Shown here: one piece after another, positions 1 to 8,476 of the stretch
Numbering within the stretch: position 1 is the first letter of the stretch
Layout of the letters: each line of letters starts with the position of its first letter
DNA from: Coptodactyla brooksi
Taxonomy: Eukaryota; Arthropoda; Insecta; Coleoptera; Scarabaeidae
Length of the DNA stretch: 24,657 nt
NCBI GenBank assembly: GCA_033557675.1
Contig: JAWQRM010000294.1
Location: 1-24,657, forward strand
Reading direction: 5' to 3'
Notes under the pieces: model-generated
The model's database searches: none
What the model saw: only the letters and a program-made list of their open reading frames with translations
What the model was told of the DNA's origin: nothing
Program-made: the position numbers and the translations under genes

Positions 1-44
1 AAATTAAACAACAGGCATAGTAAAACATACAATGAAGGAACTGT

Positions 45-558
45 CTAGAGGTATTGTTCGAAGTTACCTTCATCATGGACTACACATAAGCGGCAACGTT
101 CAATTACATTGTGTGTAGAATTTAATAAAACCTCACGTGGAACTTCTCTACAGGCGGTAATGATCTTGGCTCTTAAAGTGTTGACATTCTCAGAACAAGC
201 ACTACCATAAACTTTGTCTTTAACATAAGCCCACAATGAAAAGTCCATTGGCGTGAGATCCGGAGATCTGGCAGACCATTTATTTGGCCTATGCGTTCCA
301 AGCCACTCTCTAAATTTTTCGTTTAATAAATTTGAAATAATTCTTGAACTGTGAGGTGATGCGCCGTAAATAAATACTATATTGTTCATTCAATGGCAAA
401 TTATATACAAAATTATCCACCTCATTATTAATAATATCTAGATATTTATATTGCTTCAAATTTCCATCAATAAAAACCGGCCCAACCAGGCGATCTCCAA
501 TAATGCCACACCAAACGTTTAGAGAAAATCTTCTTTGTAGCGATTTAGCAGATAGCAT
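45..558 (-). pseudogene. Tc1/mariner-superfamily transposase remnant (DDE_3 type)
   Basis: The C-terminal half of an IS630/Tc1/mariner-type transposase can be read on the minus strand in two frames. The upstream part (558-about 390) carries the block RRFSLNVWCGIIGDRLVGP, typical of the region between the first and second catalytic Asp. A frameshift then leads to IYGASPH, where the family has QDGAPPH, and on to WSARSPDLTPMDFSLW and a helical C-terminus ending at 45. The second catalytic Asp is therefore Tyr (D to Y), while the last acidic residue (in MDF) is kept. The N-terminal helix-turn-helix half and the first Asp are not visible, and 560-885 is non-coding. The copy is inactive. It lies in what is probably a downstream intron of the polycystin-like gene on the same strand. 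Confidence 0.88.
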
Positions 559-883
559 TTAGAATGCCACGGCATCATGTGGATTTCATAAGTGATGTGA
601 TTAACGAGACTGAGTGCCAGATTTCTTATTCAATGATTCCTGTTTTTTTCAAAATTTTTCATATTAAAGTGTATATTTTTTTACTACTACTGCATTCAGA
701 AGAATGCGAGCAAATAAAAAATGTATGGCGCTATTTAAAAACCATAACCTAACTTTTGTTACTTCAAAGCATGAAACGGAAAATAATAGATTTATAGAGA
801 ATTTGATGCCATTTAAGTTGTTTTTTACATCGTTAAAATCGGATAACAAATAAAAGAGTTATACGTTCCTCCGTTTTCTTGTA

Positions 884-890
884 GCCACCC

Positions 891-923
<33 letters not shown>

Positions 924-928
924 GGTGG
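884..928. repeat. (TA)n tract inside a CCACCCG/CGGGTGG inverted repeat
   Basis: About 14 TA units are framed by the complementary heptamers CCACCCG (884-890) and CGGGTGG (922-928), so the whole stretch can fold as one hairpin. The left heptamer sits where the 5' terminal repeat of the neighbouring minus-strand Tc1/mariner remnant would be expected. TA is the target dinucleotide of that superfamily, so an expanded target site between two element ends is a reasonable reading but unproven. Heptamer coordinates may be off by a base or two. Confidence 0.7.
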
Positions 929-970
929 TAATCGCATTCTGAGCTATGCGAGGGCCTCATATAACTCTAC

Positions 971-1588
971 TAGATTGTAAAGAATCAAATTCCCAGTATT
1001 GATTTTTGTTTCATTACTTACTAGAATTCTGACTTTTTCTGCACCAGTAAACCCGATATTTTCAGGTAATTCAATTCTACAATGACCCATCATAATAACC
1101 CTTTCAATCAGTTCTGCTTTATCAAAATTAGAATACTCTGTCAAGTCGTTCAGGGGCTCTTCTTCATCTGCTCTCGTTAAATGCTGTAGCAAATTTGTTG
1201 ATGTCGCAATTTCTATCACATTCTTCGTTATTTTGATGAAATCCTCTTTCATATAGTCGCTTATAACGTCGTCGTACGATTCATACACCTCCATATGGGA
1301 ATTCTCCACGGGTGGTGGCGTTGTCGCCTTTGTCGTTTCCGATTTCCGGTAGTCGGACGACGTCAGGCGACGAATGCACGTTTTGAAGACTTTATATTCG
1401 GAGGCTACCGCAGTTTTGTACAATGACGCATTTCTTGCCATTGCTATTTCATCTTTACGTTTCTCCACAAAATGTCTACAAGCATTTGAAAGAGCAAGGG
1501 CGTAATGGCGATTTTTGGGTTTATCCTCACTACGCATAAGCCGACGTAAAACTATAATTAAGCTGTTTATAACCATTTCTGTTGGAAA
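971..1588 (-). CDS. Polycystin-1-like gene B, exon (about 206 codons)
   Basis: This exon is read on the minus strand from an acceptor preceded by a poly-T tract (TTTTTTTTCAG) at 1589. It begins FPTEMVINSLIIVLRRLMRS, and the ATG at 1576 is internal and not a start. Frame stays open to a TAG at 944, but a possible donor GTAGAG at 970 would end the exon in phase 0 (618 nt, 206 codons). The exon is soluble, charged and rich in helix-forming residues, with a Thr/Pro-rich linker (TTKATTPPP) in the middle and a beta-like end (GHCRIELPENIGF). This would suit the segment between REJ sequence and the GAIN/GPS region of a polycystin-1-type receptor. Assignment to gene B rests on strand, phase and intron size more than on a recognised domain. 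The gene must continue beyond the left edge. Confidence 0.6.
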
Positions 1589-1643
1589 CTGAAAAAAAAT
1601 TTAAAAAGGAAAAAGGTCGGAAGCATCATGATGACCTACCTAC
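1589..1643 (-). other. 55-nt intron, gene B
   Basis: The donor is GTAGGT directly after codon TTG (1646-1644) and the acceptor is TTTTCAG at 1589. Both flanking exons are in phase 0, and removing the intron joins ILKDMML to FPTEMVINS. The intron contains in-frame stops (TGA), so splicing is needed. Its size matches the other short introns in the window. Confidence 0.75.
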
Positions 1644-1874
1644 CAACATCATATCTTTAAGTATAACAGTGGCAAACTTTATGTTGAAGTTCTCGGTTTC
1701 TTTCGTTTCTTCCGCCGTAAGTTTTGGTATAAGCGCGTTAATGATCTGGATAGCTTCCCACACTCTTCCTTCTTTTCCCAAATCACTAGGATTTTCAAAA
1801 AACGACACCTTGTCGTATATGTCGCTCGCTAACTTCTGGATATTGTTGAAAACACGAGGTATTGGCGCAGAAAG
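1644..1874 (-). CDS. Polycystin-1-like gene B, exon (77 codons)
   Basis: This exon opens after a likely acceptor TTGTAG (acceptor G at 1875), beginning LSAPIPRVFNNIQKLASDIY, and closes at the GTAGGT donor at 1643. It is exactly 231 nt, phase 0 at both ends. The middle (GRVWEAIQIINALIPKLTAE) and end (NFNIKFATVILKDMML) are amphipathic helical sequence. It continues directly into the next exon, which supports the splice model. No catalytic or binding motif is visible. I infer that it belongs to the helical region preceding the GAIN/GPS part of a polycystin-1-like protein. It could instead belong to an unrelated gene on the same strand. Confidence 0.55.
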
Positions 1875-1968
1875 CTACAACCATTTTACAATATTTATAC
1901 AAATCGCTTTTTATAGTAGTCTACAGCGTATATCGCTAAACAACGACCTAAATTATTATCAATTGTAA

Positions 1969-2223
1969 CCTTCATCAGCACATGATTGTTAATGCTTTTT
2001 CTACGCTGTAAAATTTGGAATAAAGTTGAGTTAACAACAAAAAAAATATTGATTACTCAAAATCGCTCTAAATAGGGTCTTCTTTTTATCATGAAACCAG
2101 CCCACTGAGTAGCATAAGAATGTATCGATATCGAGGTAGCTTAATTCACTGGGCGCGGTGGAGTGAAGGATACATTGGAGGGGTTGCCAATTTGTAAATA
2201 GTGGAGATTAGGTCTCTATGCTT
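1969..2223. other. Intronic/intergenic stretch, nothing recognised
   Basis: This AT-rich DNA lies between a gene B exon and the foldback element. I see no long reading frame, RNA gene or repeat in it. Confidence 0.5.
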
Positions 2224-2992
2224 ACAAGGGGTATACACGGACTTTGAGATGGGGTTTTGGAAATGACCTATATGGGGGTGTAGGGTCACTAGTCGGGATT
2301 GCGACCTTAAAGCGCCTTTGTAACCGCCTGATACGCTGCTGGGCTTGGGAACAATCCATGCCACCGTTGGTATTTTCTTGTGATTTGTATGAAAGACAAA
2401 ACAGAATTTTTAAAGTAAACCGCAGATAAATTCTTTTAATCCAATTACCAATTATATATTTCGGGTTTTCAGTTTTCACAAATAATAGAATGTTCATGAC
2501 ATCATCAAGTTGTTAAACATAAAACACATCTTCGTGTGTAGAGTGTATGTGTTTTCTGTTTAACAACATAATCGAGTCATGAAAATTGTGCGATCTGTAA
2601 AAACTGAAAACCTGAAATAACGAAGTGATAATTGGATCAAAAGAAATTAACTGTGGTTTACTTGAAAAATATACATTTTTTAATAGGTTTGTTGTACAAG
2701 TTTTTCCAATTTTCGTTTTTAGAAATTTCATTTGCAAGACCTGCTTTCTTTTTCATACAAATCGAAAAAAACAAGAGGTGGGTTACCGTACACATTCAAC
2801 CACGCTATTGCTTGGTAATACTGGTCCAACTTGGCGGTAACTTACGGATCGCGAAACTTCTCCCTTCGATATTTCCTAACCGAAGGGCAACTAGGACAAA
2901 ACCCTTTAGGGTCGCAATCCTGACAAGTGATCCTACACCCCCATATAGGTTATTTTAGAAATCCCATCCCGAAGTCCGTGTGTACCCCTTGT
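2224..2992. mobile_element. Long asymmetric foldback element
   Basis: The outer arms 2224-2313 and 2904-2992 are inverted copies of about 89 nt that differ at roughly a dozen positions. Each starts ACAAGGGGTA(T/C)ACACGGACTT from its outer edge. Going inward, further blocks on the two sides also match in inverted orientation. One is GATTTGTATGAAA near 2382 against its complement near 2755. Another is AAGTAAACC near 2414 against its complement near 2657. The last is the tight hairpin centred at about 2538. The arms are therefore parts of one large palindrome, with extra sequence in the right arm. There is no coding capacity and no clear target duplication. It is probably a non-autonomous DNA transposon of unknown superfamily, lying in a putative intron of gene B. 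Confidence 0.72.
2492..2583. repeat. Hairpin at the centre of the foldback element
   Basis: The arms 2509-2529 and 2547-2567 are complementary over 21 nt with one mismatch (T opposite C) and a 17-nt loop. Outside an 8-nt poorly paired stretch, TTCATGAC (2492-2499) again pairs with GTCATGAA (2576-2583). Further out, GGTTTTCAGTTTT (from 2464) pairs with AAAACTGAAAACC near 2600. A transcript would form a long rod. Confidence 0.85.
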
Positions 2993-3675
2993 CAGACTAG
3001 AAATAGGAGCAGGAAGATTTAGAAAAGAAAAGCCGGCGAGGTGTTTGCTTCAACCGACGTCCATGACAAGTTCTTCAATCGGGCGCTGAGGAACTGCGAA
3101 GTTACATGGAAAAAAACACACGGAGAAAATCATACATGAAAATGTCAGCTATGAGCTATACATTGTAGGAAATCTAATTCTCATATACAAGATGATTATA
3201 ATTAAAGTTGTACTTTCATAAGGCTGTAAAAAAAAGAACCGCTGGTCAGAATGACCTAATATTTCATCTGGGTATACGTGAAGCAATGGGAATTTGTTTT
3301 GTGAAAGAAAAAGAAACTGTTGTGGTACTCTTTGTTTAAAACCACCACGACAAGTGACGCCACAGCGGATAGGAAAAAATCGATTTTTAATTGTCCCTAG
3401 GCGAAAAATCGTAGAAAAAAACAAGAACTGATGATACCATTAAGAAAAGGAAGTCGGCCACGACTTGCTTAAGAAATGATGTTCACCGTTCTTTCCTACG
3501 AGCTGAAAGCGCAAAATAACATGTTCCATAGCAAGTCGGAAATACAAAGTGTATCAAAATTACTTAATTATGGGTTTTGCAGGCTGCATCCTTTTAGGCA
3601 TACTGATAATTAAGTTTTCCAATGTGGACTTATTGAAGGCTGTGTCTCGAGATCAGGACTGTGGGGGCCAACCCT
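2993..3675. other. Non-coding stretch, nothing firmly recognised
   Basis: This region holds A-rich runs and one short inverted pair (CGACTTGCT near 3463 and AGCAAGTCG near 3531). No terminal repeat for the mariner remnant to its right could be found, and no gene is visible. Confidence 0.45.
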
Positions 3676-3679
3676 AACA

Positions 3680-4252
3680 TAAAACATTATTTTATTACAA
3701 AAAAGGTAAAAATGCCATTCAAGCGATGAAAAAATTATGGAACGTGTATGGAGAAGATGTATTGACAGAATGCCAATGCCAAAACTGGTTTGCAAAATTT
3801 TTGCAAAAATGAAAAGAATTTTGAAACATTTTTTTAAATTCTGCACAATTTTCAAAATTTCATTTTAGAAGTGTACTGTCATCAACTGGGCAAATTGCAT
3901 GATTCACTTGAACGGAAAGGGCAGAATTGATCAATAGAAAAAAATCCAGATCATCCGCCATATTCTCCAGATCTGGCACCTTCCAACTATTACTTGTTTC
4001 GGTCTCCACAATTTTTTTTGTATGGCAAAATCTTGACTTCAAATGAGACCGTCAAAAATGACTTAGATCAGTTTTTTTTGCCAGCAAGGATCAGAAGTTT
4101 TATGAGTGTGGAATCATGCTACTGCCCGAAAAATGGCAAAAGGTGTTGGACCAAAATAGTGACTAAGTAATAACATAAAACATTTATATTCTCTAACAAA
4201 TTTTTCATTTTCACCAGAAAAAAGTAAAATTGCTTCCCGAACAACCCAATAT
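3680..4252 (+). pseudogene. Internally deleted mariner transposase copy
   Basis: The N-terminal part (about 3680-3812) reads KKGKNAIQAMKKLWNVYGED followed by CQNWFAKF, the DNA-binding region of mariner transposases, and stops at TGA. After about 135 nt of decayed sequence the C-terminal part resumes at 3949 with DHPPYSPDLAPSNYYLFRS. It continues, with one frame change, to FYECGIMLLPEKWQKVLDQN and the natural stop at 4164-4166. The central catalytic region with the first two Asp is missing, and the third (DD34D) residue is Asn (PSNYYLF for the usual PSDYHLF). A 3' terminal repeat is visible at about 4228-4252 (its complement begins TTGGGTTGTTCGGGAAGCAA) and ends next to TA. The 5' repeat was not found. 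The copy lies antisense within gene B. Confidence 0.88.
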
Positions 4253-5256
4253 AATCAAAACATAAGTGAAATTTTTAAATTTTGATCAATTTTTCATGTT
4301 TTGTTCCTTTTAAATTTTTCTTGGCACAGCTGTACCCAAAAGGCAAGTATTATATGGTAAAATAATCGCACATAACTATCAACATATCTATCAACAAATA
4401 TTGTATAAAAAGAATGATAAAGTTCAATAGTAAGAAACCATAGTTCGCCGCAAGTATACCCAAAAACATATACATGGCTAAAAAGTATTATGTTTCTAAA
4501 TATTATACTAAGGTCACAGACCATATCAAACTTTGTAAATATTAAAATGTTCAAGCTCTTTCTATCTGTTGCCGTGTTATATAACTAGAGGTTCGTAGTG
4601 GCAGACAAGTTACTTAAGAAAAATTAAGAATTGAAAGATCCCTTACTTAAAAAATTATACCTGAAGTATTAGCAGAATGCAGCACTAATGTTAAACAAAA
4701 AGTAAAAAAAAAAACAAAATTAGCTCATAGGTTTGGCACAAAACCTTTCTGAAGTAAACTATTGTGTTACTTTTAGTGCGTCTGCATAATACAGCAACAA
4801 CCAACGATGTTCGCCTGGTTGTTAAACACTTTAACCGCCATAAGATACTAGTTGTATGATCCACTAAAATATCTCCTTCAAGGTTCATGATTTGCACATC
4901 AACGGTTGATACACGTTCCGTGGTCTAGCAGTTGGACCACTGAAAACAATGTTGTACCTAAATGTAGTTCATTTTTTTCGACTTGGCAGTTTTTTATAAT
5001 AAGTATATTTATTACTAAAAAACGCACTTTATGAATATCAGTAGAAAAATGCAAAATATGGATGCCTTGCAATATCGAAAATAGCAGCATGTAAAATAAA
5101 AATCAAAGTGGCTGTGTGATATACAAGTAAATACAATAAAACTAAAATACATGTAGTACAAAACTTATTTAAAGTTGGGTGTGGTCATCTTGCAAGTTAA
5201 TATTGAATATATCGTATAATAAAAATGCCTCTTTACTTGTGTATCTATTATTTAAT
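4253..5256. other. AT-rich intronic stretch with a weak coding-like tract
   Basis: Most of this looks non-coding. Minus-strand frame 4920-4700 stays open (STVDVQIMNLEGDILVDHTT and onward). It lies just downstream of a good acceptor-like site (GTTTTCAG at about 4949), but a stop separates the two in that frame and no domain is recognised. It could be an old gene B exon or chance. Confidence 0.3.
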
Positions 5257-5410
5257 GAACGTTTCGTGAAATTCTATTGACATCATCAGCAAATAACACG
5301 TTAAAATGTGTACAATAATGAACAGTTATGCATTACATTTTTAACTTTGTAACGTATAGTTCATTATTCTATATATTTTAACGTGTTATTTGCTGATGAT
5401 GTGAACCTCA
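5257..5410. repeat. Palindrome with Penelope/hammerhead-like motif
   Basis: A perfect 28-bp inverted repeat joins 5280-5307 to 5375-5402. Pairing resumes further in with AATAATGAAC (5314-5323) and GTTCATTATT (5359-5368). On the minus strand the outer part of the left arm reads CTGATGATG (5289-5281), then a weak stem, then CGAAACGTT (5266-5258). That arrangement is reminiscent of the hammerhead-like cores reported in Penelope-like elements. The right arm repeats CTGATGATG on the plus strand without the GAAAC part. The ends look like inverted copies of a terminal unit of such an element. Ribozyme activity cannot be judged because a convincing stem I is missing. Confidence 0.6.
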
Positions 5411-5628
5411 TTTAGGTATTTTATTTCTATACTGTGATTCACAACATTTGGTTTCTAGAAAAGGAATATGATCGTATTATCTTCTTCAAAGCTTTGCACA
5501 TATAGCTTTGAACAAGATGAGTGTCCTGCAGCATATTCTGTTCATAAGAGTAGTCAAATGTTGTACATAACTTGAACATTTTGATCCAAATTTATCTTTC
5601 TTGTTCTTTATGTAGTGCCGAATTTATA

Positions 5629-5755
5629 GTCTCTCTCTCTCTCTCTTTCCCTCTCTTTATTACTGTCTTTCTCTCTCTCTCTTTCACTCTGTCTCTCTCT
5701 CTCTCTCTCTTTCGCTCTGTCTCTCTCTTTCTCTCCCTCTCTTTCTCTCGCTTGT
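5629..5755. repeat. CT/TC-rich compound microsatellite
   Basis: There are about 125 nt of nearly pure pyrimidine (CTCTCT, CTTTCT, CTCC) on the plus strand, in several interrupted blocks. It lies between gene B exons. Reading frames across it are an artefact of the repeat. Confidence 0.95.
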
Positions 5756-6175
5756 AAAGTATGTGAGAATAAATCTATACATTTTCCTGTAGGATTTATT
5801 AAAATCATCACTTAACGATTTACAATTTTTCGCTGAAATTTAATTCAGCATTTATTTAAACAACCACCATAATCTTCCTCGATGCTATGTTGCCATTTTC
5901 AAAACGAATTTTCAAAGCGGATATTTCATCAAATATGCTTGTTTTATTTCGTGGTTCATTTATCACATATTGCCAAATCATGCCAAAGTTACAAATAGAA
6001 CTGAGCTCATCACAAAATATATGAAGTTTAAACATTCAAAACAGACTTGTACAAACATGCAAGCAGAGTGCGGTGTATGCAATCCACTGCCTATACATGT
6101 AAATCAAATGTTTCAAGTCTCGTGGCATAAATATTGTATACTGTGCAATTGTGGCGGTTAACGTGCTAATGTTAC

Positions 6176-6210
6176 TTATTGGAACGTGTTATAGAAATAT
6201 CGAAGGCGCA
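6176..6210 (-). CDS. Gene B, possible 35-nt exon
   Basis: A good acceptor (TCTTTTACAG, 6220-6211) and a GTAACA donor at 6175 enclose 35 nt reading CAFDISITRSN. Entry in phase 0 fits the donor of the exon at 6318. A competing reading of the same stretch (WFNAKFTMRKEEDIK and on to a stop) has a longer open frame, but it fits no donor phase of the preceding exon. The model is uncertain, and this region may be decayed. Confidence 0.3.
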
Positions 6211-6317
6211 CTGTAAAAGATGTTTTTATGTCTTCTTCCTTGCGCATTGTAAATTTTGCATTAAACCACCTAAATTCAATATTTCGAAATGAAAGCATAC
6301 AATGAAAGTTGACTTAC

Positions 6318-6448
6318 GTCAACATTTATGGAACTTTCAAATTTTGATTCCATAAGGGTGTCCTGCACTTGGAATACAGGATGAGAGGTTGTAAAGGTAC
6401 TAAAACGTATTTGAAATTCCGGAACTATGTTCCTGCTCAGGATAAGTG
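6318..6448 (-). CDS. Polycystin-1-like gene B, REJ-region exon
   Basis: The acceptor is CTTCTTTAG and the donor is GTAAGT, both strong. The exon is 131 nt, entering in phase 1 and leaving in phase 0. It starts (T)LILSRNIVPEFQIRFSTFTT and ends FESSINVD. The sequence is beta-rich and without Cys. It joins in frame to the exon at 6503-6688 through a 54-nt intron. It belongs to the extracellular REJ-type segment by position. What follows downstream is unclear. Confidence 0.6.
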
Positions 6449-6502
6449 CTAAAGAAGACGCAAACGGTTGAAGTTAACTTTGAAGTTAACGAAAATTCTT
6501 AC
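6449..6502 (-). other. 54-nt intron, gene B
   Basis: The donor is GTAAGA and the acceptor is CTTCTTTAG. It is a phase 1 intron whose removal keeps the frame open. Confidence 0.75.
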
Positions 6503-6688
6503 TAAGGTTATCGTCGATGATTTCTACTACTTCGTAAGTTGCTGCGTCTTTCATTGGAGAGCACTGCAAGTGAAACTGCGTTATAAGATTTGAACCGATT
6601 TTTGGGGTCCAGATGCAATTGGAATTGTAATTTTCTTTGAAAGGGGTCACCCTATATGAAGCTTTTGATATAATTTTCCCATCACCAT
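6503..6688 (-). CDS. Polycystin-1-like gene B, REJ-region exon
   Basis: This 186-nt exon runs from phase 1 to phase 1, after acceptor CTTTATAG and before donor GTAAGA. It reads DGDGKIISKASYRVTPFKEN, then CIWTPKIGSNLITQFHLQCS, then MKDAATYEVVEIIDDNL. The pattern of a paired Cys, a central Trp, FxLxC and YEV resembles the repeated Ig-like strands of REJ modules in polycystin-1 and sea urchin REJ proteins. The donor of the exon before it is not settled: no consensus GT in the right phase is present near 6736, and a GC donor is possible. Confidence 0.65.
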
Positions 6689-6735
6689 CTATAAAGGTAT
6701 AACTCTTAATATTAAATGATCAAAAAATAGTTTCA

Positions 6736-6973
6736 TAACATGCTTTTTGCTTCCACGGTTATGGTTTTTCCACATGTTCTTCCACAGCTTTGAAATAATA
6801 TCCTACATATTGATCTTGCTTCACTATAATAATCTGTCGAATTCATAGATCCATCGGAAATCCACGCATATTCCTTTATATCTGCACAATGGCGACGACA
6901 CTTTGCTTCCAGGTGTACTTCCAGTGATGGTAATGTTCTATATATACCTCCCTCCGGGCAATTTTGACTACAA
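6736..6973 (-). CDS. Polycystin-1-like gene B, Cys-rich REJ exon
   Basis: The exon opens after ATTTTAG in phase 2 and reads CSQNCPEGGIYRTLPSLEVH, then LEAKCRRHCADIKEYAWISD, and later ICRILFQSCGRTCGKTITVE. The frame closes at a TGA at 6735, so the donor must lie upstream of that. The Cys-x3-Cys pair, the CxxxC and the YAW following it are the kind of pattern seen in REJ modules (C..C....Y.W). There are eight or more Cys in under 80 residues, consistent with an extracellular disulphide-bonded module. Confidence 0.7.
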
Positions 6974-7029
6974 CTAAAATTTATGCTCAGTGCTACAGGA
7001 GTCCTTATGGTTGCAAATGTTAACTTTAC
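6974..7029 (-). other. 56-nt intron, gene B
   Basis: The donor is GTAAAGT and the acceptor is AATTTTAG, phase 2. Splicing joins DPIVDI(T) to CSQNCPEGG in frame, which gives the expected order of a REJ module. Confidence 0.8.
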
Positions 7030-7251
7030 GTGATATCGACTATAGGATCACTTTCGTCTACCATATTAATAATTTGTTCGGTTTTACTGCTACGATCACC
7101 TGCGGTCATAATGAGTTCAAACATGTATACCACGTCACTGTGACCTTCCATGGTGACACTAACTAATTCACCATGGTGTTTGAAGCTTTTGCAAAACTTA
7201 GCTCCATACTCCTTTTTGAAAATGTCGAATACCATGTCCATAAATCCAGTT
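7030..7251 (-). CDS. Polycystin-1-like gene B, REJ-region exon
   Basis: The exon enters in phase 2 after a very good acceptor (CTTTTGCAG) and leaves in phase 2 at GTAAAG. It reads TGFMDMVFDIFKKEYGAKFC and ends VVYMFELIMTAGDRSSKTEQ then IINMVDESDPIVDIT. The last part fits the conserved close of an Ig/PKD-like REJ unit (Y-x-F-x-L ... R-x-S ... Q ... V-x-D ... P-x-V-x-I), which is the main reason for the family call. Confidence 0.75.
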
Positions 7252-7487
7252 CTGCAAAAGACATTAAGATTTAAAAAAGAACGCTTTGATCTAACATTAA
7301 ACAAGATGTACTATTATGTATTATATTTATGACTATTTCACGGTTTATACAGGTTCTAGAAAGAATGAATTATTCTAGAAAGAATTATTTACAAAAAGGC
7401 GTTTTATACCTCGTAAAAGAAAGAAACCCAAGGATCGGAGGTCTCTAAATATATGAACATTTTACTTAGAATAATAGATAACGCAAC

Positions 7488-7762
7488 CCTCTAAAATAGT
7501 CACTATTTTCTCTAACGCATCCTACATATCTTCTAAATTTGGCTGCTAGTTTGGAAATGTTGGTGAAATCAGTACGATTTACTAGTAGTAACTCATACCC
7601 TTTTTCCTTAAGCGTGCATGACCAGGTATAATTTACATGCAGGTTACCACCCCTATCACTAGGTGAAGCGTCAAAAGTCATTTTATCGCCACCATACGAA
7701 CTTTTCACGGCTGCACCGCGAATTGCCGCAGTTATGGGATGAGATTGTAACCTCACCAGACA
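7488..7762 (-). CDS. Polycystin-1-like gene B, REJ-region exon
   Basis: The exon follows acceptor GATTTCAG (phase 0). It reads CLVRLQSHPITAAIRGAAVK, then SSYGGDKMTFDASPSDRGGN, then LHVNYTWSCTLKEKG, ending near VGCVRENSDYFRG. The series I-x-G ... TFDAS-S-D-x-G ... L-x-V-x-YTWSC matches the start of REJ units in polycystin-1 (xLDAS-S-DPD ... YxWxC). Phase-consistent splicing to the next exon uses a weak donor (GTTGCG at 7487). The more consensus GTAAAA at 7465 lies after an in-frame stop, so it cannot be used. The intron would be 236 nt. No start codon or signal peptide is visible upstream, so further N-terminal exons should exist. Confidence 0.75.
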
Positions 7763-7884
7763 CTGAAATCAAATTCAAAATGTTAAAAAAAATTAACAAT
7801 TGTCATGCTTAAGTTAGTATGCTAAAAATATTAGAATGATCCATCACTTTTAATATTTTAGAAATCCACTAATTTAATTAGTTT

Positions 7885-8476
7885 AGAGAGAATAAGGAAA
7901 CTAATCCCTCAACTTCTTCCTTCGTCGCTTAATTTTGGCGAAACTGTCATGGAACGTGCTAATAATGATCCAAATCTTCTTTCTAATGTTCTTTCTACTG
8001 ATGAATCTGCTTTCCCAATTCATGATCGACACAATCCTTCTGTAGCCCGTGCATGGTATAAAGATTATCCATAAAAATTAAATGTTTGGGCTGGTATTTT
8101 GGAAAATAATAATGTTGATCCTTTCTTCCTTGTCAATTGTCAATCCAAGAACTACCGGCGATTCAATTTGAAAATGTTACGTTTTAGCGAGATAGTTGCC
8201 CTGCTCATAATAGTGGTATTGTGCAAACTTATTTACGTACTAATTTTCCAAATCTTCTAATTCCAGGATATGATGACATAGTGTGGTCTGCAAAGTCTCC
8301 TGATTTATCTCCGTCTTTATGACTTCCAAGAAGGCAGGGCAAATGATTTACCCACATTAAGGGCACTAATTCAAAACTACATGCAGGCCATTACTCCTGA
8401 AATGTTAGTGAATTTAAGACGAAATTTTTATAATCGTTTAAGATATTGTTTATTCGCAGAATGGGAGTCATTTTGA
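7885..8476 (+). pseudogene. Second Tc1/mariner-type transposase remnant
   Basis: Plus-strand frames give LNFGETVMERANNDPNLLSN, then STDESAFPIHDRHNPSVARA. After a stop comes KLNVWAGILENNNVDPFFLV. After a frame change comes RDSCPAHNSGIVQTYLRTNF, and later WSAKSPDLSPSL. The tail (LPTLRALIQNYMQAITPEML ... RLRYCLFAEWESF) ends at a natural stop near 8476. The TDES Asp is present and the second Asp is kept in RDSCPAH. The QQ before it has become stop-Arg, and the third acidic site is lost beside a stop. It is inactive, sits just upstream of the first visible gene B exon and is antisense to it. No terminal repeats were recognised. Confidence 0.88.

Noticed and set aside
1582..1968. 128-codon plus-strand frame with a hydrophobic segment
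   Set aside because: It is antisense to a spliced gene B exon whose phase and splice sites are consistent.
2632..2958. 108-codon plus-strand frame
   Set aside because: It spans the foldback right arm and has no protein features. Non-coding palindrome is the simpler reading.
4700..4920. Minus-strand frame STVDVQIMNLEGDILVDHTT as a gene B exon
   Set aside because: A stop separates it from the nearest acceptor and no REJ pattern is clear. It is kept only as a weak note.
5572..5811. Reading frames of 61 and 67 codons rich in Ser/Leu or Arg/Glu
   Set aside because: They only translate the CT-rich microsatellite.
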